Below are positions 60,383 through 64,000 of a stretch of DNA of 64,000 nt, in pieces. The position numbers and the translations under genes were made by a program. Source of the DNA: Ustilago trichophora (Eukaryota > Basidiomycota > Ustilaginomycetes > Ustilaginales > Ustilaginaceae); assembly GCA_900323505.1 (NCBI GenBank), contig OOIN01000003.1:1302001-1366000 (forward strand), given 5' to 3'. Positions within the stretch are counted from its first letter, which is position 1; each line of letters opens with the position of its first letter. The notes beneath the pieces were generated by a model that was given only the letters and a program-made list of their open reading frames with translations, was not told where the DNA came from and ran no database searches.

Positions 60383-60795
60383 CCTTGCAGCAAGCTGTGA
60401 GCTACTGTGGATGCGATGAGAGACGAAGGCGAAAGAACCAGCACCGAAGGAAGAAATATCAATCGTGATCAACCCACCAAGACTCGTTTGTAGAGTGAAG
60501 CCACCGTGTGCTCCGTCAGTGCAAAGATGCTTTGATCGCTCCAAAAAGCACAAAGCGTTGAATGGCAAGAAACTCAGGTCTGGCTGAAAACTCGAGTATT
60601 TCGCGTGAGTAACAATATTCGGGGGTTTCAGTTTCACTCACAAGAGGAAGATGCGGGATGGAATGTCTTTGACAAGGTGTCATAGAGGTACAGTAGATTG
60701 AAGATGCTTGGTAGAAATACAACACTCGGCACTTTACAAAGTGACAGCACAGTCCTACTTGAGTAGCATTGAGATCGTCGCACGGGCAAATACAT
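60383..60795. other. intergenic region upstream of the acidic nuclear protein gene
   Basis: 413 bp between two minus-strand genes. Promoter and 3' UTR sequence only; nothing else was seen. Confidence 0.5.
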
Positions 60796-63700
60796 TCAAG
60801 CCACGGACGGCGTCCTATCAAACCGATGACTCTGCACCAACCTATCCGCCTCCTCCACCTCCTCCTCTTCGACCATCAGACCATCGATCCAATTCAACTT
60901 TGGACAAGCCATGGCCAATAGACCTCTATGTAAAATTCTTCTCTCCATAAACTGTTTGGGCAATGTCTTGACGAAACGGGCATCTGCGGCGAGGAACAAG
61001 CTCGAGTAAGTCGTCGCAGCTCCTCCCTCGGCTCTTTTTGCGGTTTCCTTTTCAAATGCTTCTTTCGCCAGTGTCGCATTCGGGTCGATTGCGTAGTCTG
61101 CCAGTGGGGGGCGACGTTTGTGGAAATGGGATTTCTCGAGAAGCTCCAGTTGCTGCCGTTGCAATTCGGCTGCGCGACGTCGTTGGGCGGAGGCGAGGTC
61201 AGGTTGGACGATTTGTGCATTGGGTACGGGTGGAAGCCAGGATGGCGCAAGCGCGTCCATGTCAGGGGAGGATCCATCTTCGCCCCTATGCGTTGGAGTG
61301 GTAGGGGCTATGAGCGGAGCATACAATCCAAGAGTGCAAGGATTGGTGCGACAATCCAACACCTGCAGCTCGGATAGCCCTCGAACGGCGGTAATGACAG
61401 ATTTGCTCTTCTTGACACGACATCCGACCAAACTGAGTCGTTTGAGTCTCTGCATCCCTGAAAGGCTCGGAAGCGTCGAAATGAGGTTGTGGTCCAGATT
61501 CAGAGATCGCAGATTGGGCGCTACTGCAGAAAGGTCTTCTGGGAGATGCATCAGTTGGCATGCTGACAGTTCCAGGTAGACCAGATTCAAGAAGCGTAGG
61601 GGCTGTACGAGTGGCGACTGGGTTGACAGCGCCGGTGCGATGGGCTTGCGAGTCTCGACCGTAGTGCTGGTAGAGATGCCTTGGGGGAAGGCATTACCGG
61701 AGAGAAACAATCGTCGAACGTCGCGCAGCTGATCAGCAGGCCAGGCAATTGCCGCCTCGGCCTGCTGTCGCATGCTGAGGTTGTCGAGATGCTCCAGTTG
61801 GTCCAAGTTTTCGATTCGATCCAAGTCGCAGTAGTCGGCATAAAGCGTGCGCAGGCGCTTGGCGGGGGCGACATCAAGTGTCTGCAAATGCACATTGCCG
61901 CTCACCCGCAACACGCGCAATCTGGGCATAGCAGGCGACAAATCGACCATGTTGAGGTCGTTGTGGTCAAGATTCAGCGACTTGAGGCGCCGCATCAGGG
62001 ACAAGCCACGGATCGAGATGAGCTGGTTGTGCGATGCATCCAGTGTCTCCAGTCCGGCCCACTGTGTTGTTGCCAGATTGACACCCTTGAGTCGGTTGCC
62101 GGACAGGCTGACGTGAACCAAGCCGCGAATCTTGTCGATACCGTCCAGCGAGGAGATGGCATTGCCGTCTGCCTTGAGCGTATGCAGATGCTTGAGACAG
62201 CTGAGGTGTGATAAGGAATCGATCTGGTTGCCGCTGATGTCGAGCTCTTCTAGATGCAGCAAATGTCCGAAGGATGCCATCGACGTGAGACGGTTCTGTG
62301 CCACGTTCAGGACGCGCACCGAAGCAGGAATACCCGTCAGGTATGACAGCTCATTGCCCTGCAAGTCGACCTCTTCGAGCATGGGAAGGAACTCTTTCAG
62401 TCGAACGCACGACTCGAGTCGCCGACGGCTGAGGTTGACAGATTGCAGCTCGTCCCAACCAGGCTCCCAGGGCTCTACATCAGTGATGGCTTCCAGCACC
62501 TTATCATGGGCAAAGTTGAACGATGCATCGGTCAGCAAGGTCATGTCGGGATAGCCGTGCAGTTCGTCGTACGTCTCCTCGTCTCTCTGCCAGCTGTGAT
62601 CATCCTCTTCGCCCTCCTCGTGCCTTGTTCTACGCGGTCGACGAAGGGTCCGATACGACCAATGCGATCGGTTGGCGTCCAAGTCACGCATCTTGGAAGG
62701 TGTTAACGCTCCAGCTCCAGAGCCTAGCACCGCAGACTCGTCGCCAAGAGTCAAGTCGGCCAGCACTTTGAGTGCAGAAGATATAGCTTGAGTGCGACCA
62801 TCTTCGGATCCTGCATCCAGATTATCGTCAGCGCCTCCCTGAATGGCTCGAGCACGCTGAGCTGCACCTTTGACACGCGACGACGGAGCCAAACCCAAAT
62901 CACGCGTACGCGCAATCGACGGTGGGTCAGCAAAGCTTATCGTTCGATTCGGTGTTCCTCCACCCGCAGTCGAGTTTGCCGAAGTGTTGTGCAAGGCTCC
63001 GTTCAGACGTGGTGGTGCGTCACCACGGAAGGCAGCGGGTTGCTTGAGGATCGATTTGGGTGTCGAAATCGACGAGACTGAAGCCCGTGGAGTTGGTGTG
63101 CCGAGGTGCTGGTGCGCAAGACGACGATCGGGTGTCGCGTACACATTGGGTTGCTCTCGAGGCCGCTTGGTGCCTGCAGCTTGAGCTTGGGTTTCGAGGT
63201 TGTCGCGGAAGGGCGACTTGGGTTGTTGCCTTGTAGGCCCGTCTCGGACGTCGGCTGCATGCTGTCCTAAGCTGGAGTGACGGCTGCTGGCGGTCGAATC
63301 AGGGCTGTAGGTCACAACATTTCGAAGCGAAGAGCTAGATCGGGGCACAGTGCTCGTCGGCAGTGTCCGAGGCGCGAGCGTGTTCGCAGAGATGCTTTTA
63401 GGCTGAACATTGTTGGAGGCAGCAACAGGGCTGATAGACGCTCTAGCACTTCGTTGGGGTTGTGTGTTTTGCACGGGGACTGGTTCCACCGCAGGTTGGA
63501 TCGAGGCTGCCGAGGCCTGCGTGACGTACTGCTGGTGCGAGTCACGACTCGAAACAAACATGTGCGACTTGACAGGTCTCGGTGTCGACTCGTCGTCGCC
63601 ATCCACTGCATCCGAGACCGACGCAGGAGCGTGAGAGCTCTGCCCAAAGCTCTCAAAGTCCCTGAAGGGATCGCTCGAATCACTCAGCCTGCCATCAGCA

Positions 63701-64000
63701 GCACTCAGGTTGTTGGACGACGAGTTTCCAAGCCGTTGTTGGAAAGAGTTGGTGCGTACGCCCATTTGTTCTCGCGCTTGCTGTTCTTCTGCAGACTCGG
63801 AAAAGACATCTTGACTTCTTGAAAGCTCTGCTGACGCTTCCGGGATGGCGGGAATCGGTGTCTTGTTCGCCGGCATCCCGTCGAGATCGTTGCGAGAACC
63901 CGCAGCAGACCGCAAATCTTCTTGCGATGAGCGCGACCTCGGCACCTTTTCCCATCGGTGGAGCTCTTTATTGAACCTCAACTTGCCTCGACCAAGGCTC
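60796..64000 (-). CDS. Cdc11/Nud1-like LRR scaffold of the spindle pole (5' end outside window)
   Basis: At least 1067 residues; the frame runs off the right edge, so the N-terminus is missing. It begins GRGKLRFNKELHRWEKVPR, resembling the region near the start of Cdc11/Nud1 proteins. A 500-residue disordered Ser/Pro/Arg-rich part follows, then a short helix (LLTDASFNFAHDKVLEAI). Leucine-rich repeats span about 515-860, with SDS22-like units such as LEELDISGNQIDSLSHL and LKSLNLDHNDLNMVDL. The C-terminus (about 960-1067) is conserved in Cdc11/Nud1/centriolin-like proteins. The role would be recruitment of septation or mitotic-exit network components to spindle pole bodies. A gene symbol is withheld because the yeast names differ. 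Confidence 0.88.
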   Translation of the reverse strand, partial: SLGRGKLRFNKELHRWEKVPRSRSSQEDLRSAAGSRNDLDGMPANKTPIPAIPEASAELSRSQDVFSESAEEQQAREQMGVRTNSFQQRLGNSSSNNLSAADGRLSDSSDPFRDFESFGQSSHAPASVSDAVDGDDESTPRPVKSHMFVSSRDSHQQYVTQASAASIQPAVEPVPVQNTQPQRSARASISPVAASNNVQPKSISANTLAPRTLPTSTVPRSSSSLRNVVTYSPDSTASSRHSSLGQHAADVRDGPTRQQPKSPFRDNLETQAQAAGTKRPREQPNVYATPDRRLAHQHLGTPTPRASVSSISTPKSILKQPAAFRGDAPPRLNGALHNTSANSTAGGGTPNRTISFADPPSIARTRDLGLAPSSRVKGAAQRARAIQGGADDNLDAGSEDGRTQAISSALKVLADLTLGDESAVLGSGAGALTPSKMRDLDANRSHWSYRTLRRPRRTRHEEGEEDDHSWQRDEETYDELHGYPDMTLLTDASFNFAHDKVLEAITDVEPWEPGWDELQSVNLSRRRLESCVRLKEFLPMLEEVDLQGNELSYLTGIPASVRVLNVAQNRLTSMASFGHLLHLEELDISGNQIDSLSHLSCLKHLHTLKADGNAISSLDGIDKIRGLVHVSLSGNRLKGVNLATTQWAGLETLDASHNQLISIRGLSLMRRLKSLNLDHNDLNMVDLSPAMPRLRVLRVSGNVHLQTLDVAPAKRLRTLYADYCDLDRIENLDQLEHLDNLSMRQQAEAAIAWPADQLRDVRRLFLSGNAFPQGISTSTTVETRKPIAPALSTQSPLVQPLRFLNLVYLELSACQLMHLPEDLSAVAPNLRSLNLDHNLISTLPSLSGMQRLKRLSLVGCRVKKSKSVITAVRGLSELQVLDCRTNPCTLGLYAPLIAPTTPTHRGEDGSSPDMDALAPSWLPPVPNAQIVQPDLASAQRRRAAELQRQQLELLEKSHFHKRRPPLADYAIDPNATLAKEAFEKETAKRAEGGAATTYSSLFLAADARFVKTLPKQFMERRILHRGLLAMACPKLNWIDGLMVEEEEVEEADRLVQSHRFDRTPSVA

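Overview
The window reads as nuclear DNA of a basidiomycete fungus, most probably a smut (Ustilaginomycotes). Genes are long, dense and intron-poor. The few introns are about 80-250 bp with GT..AG ends. The products are fungal: LYS2-type aminoadipate reductase, SRS2-type helicase, MEX67, a Cdc11/Nud1-type LRR scaffold, URC4, an ADP1-type ABC transporter and a BOR1-type anion transporter. Secreted low-complexity proteins with dibasic (KR) processing sites fit a smut lifestyle. The genus is not resolved from sequence alone.

Layout. 1-1246: right part of a pogo/Fot1-like DNA transposon (copy 1, cut by the window edge, transposase frameshifted). 1481-8718: CBS/PB1 membrane protein (minus), then RBG1/DRG1 GTPase and MEX67 (plus). 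9372-11440: two convergent genes for secreted proteins. 12465-20652: SRS2-like helicase (plus), PLP serine/threonine dehydratase and mitochondrial EF-G2 (both minus). 20948-27835: BOR1-like transporter and a Tos4/Plm2-like FHA protein (both minus). 28729-32869: a low-complexity secreted gene (minus) that I model as four exons coding for 1252 residues, punctuated by KR sites and hydrophobic glycine-rich segments. 34073-40882: IQM-like calmodulin-binding-family protein (minus) divergent from LYS2 (plus), with a Gcn4-type site between them. 40883-45200: a 4.3 kb stretch without a convincing gene. 45201-55930: Ser-rich orphan, URC4, ADP1-like transporter (minus) and a helical-repeat orphan (plus). 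56033-58278: an apparently complete pogo-like element (copy 2) with 42-bp terminal inverted repeats (TIRs) and an uninterrupted transposase. 58300-64000: hemerythrin-domain protein, an acidic orphan, and the 5'-truncated Cdc11/Nud1-like scaffold (all minus).

Most genes are unrelated housekeeping loci and no biosynthetic cluster is present. The unusual content is (i) the KR-punctuated secreted protein at 28.7-32.9 kb and a shorter gene of the same architecture at 9.4-10.5 kb, and (ii) two closely related pogo-like elements whose TIRs each hold a direct repeat. Both elements sit in the same orientation just downstream of minus-strand genes. Several long reading frames begin only with TTG or GTG; for those I chose the first plausible ATG.
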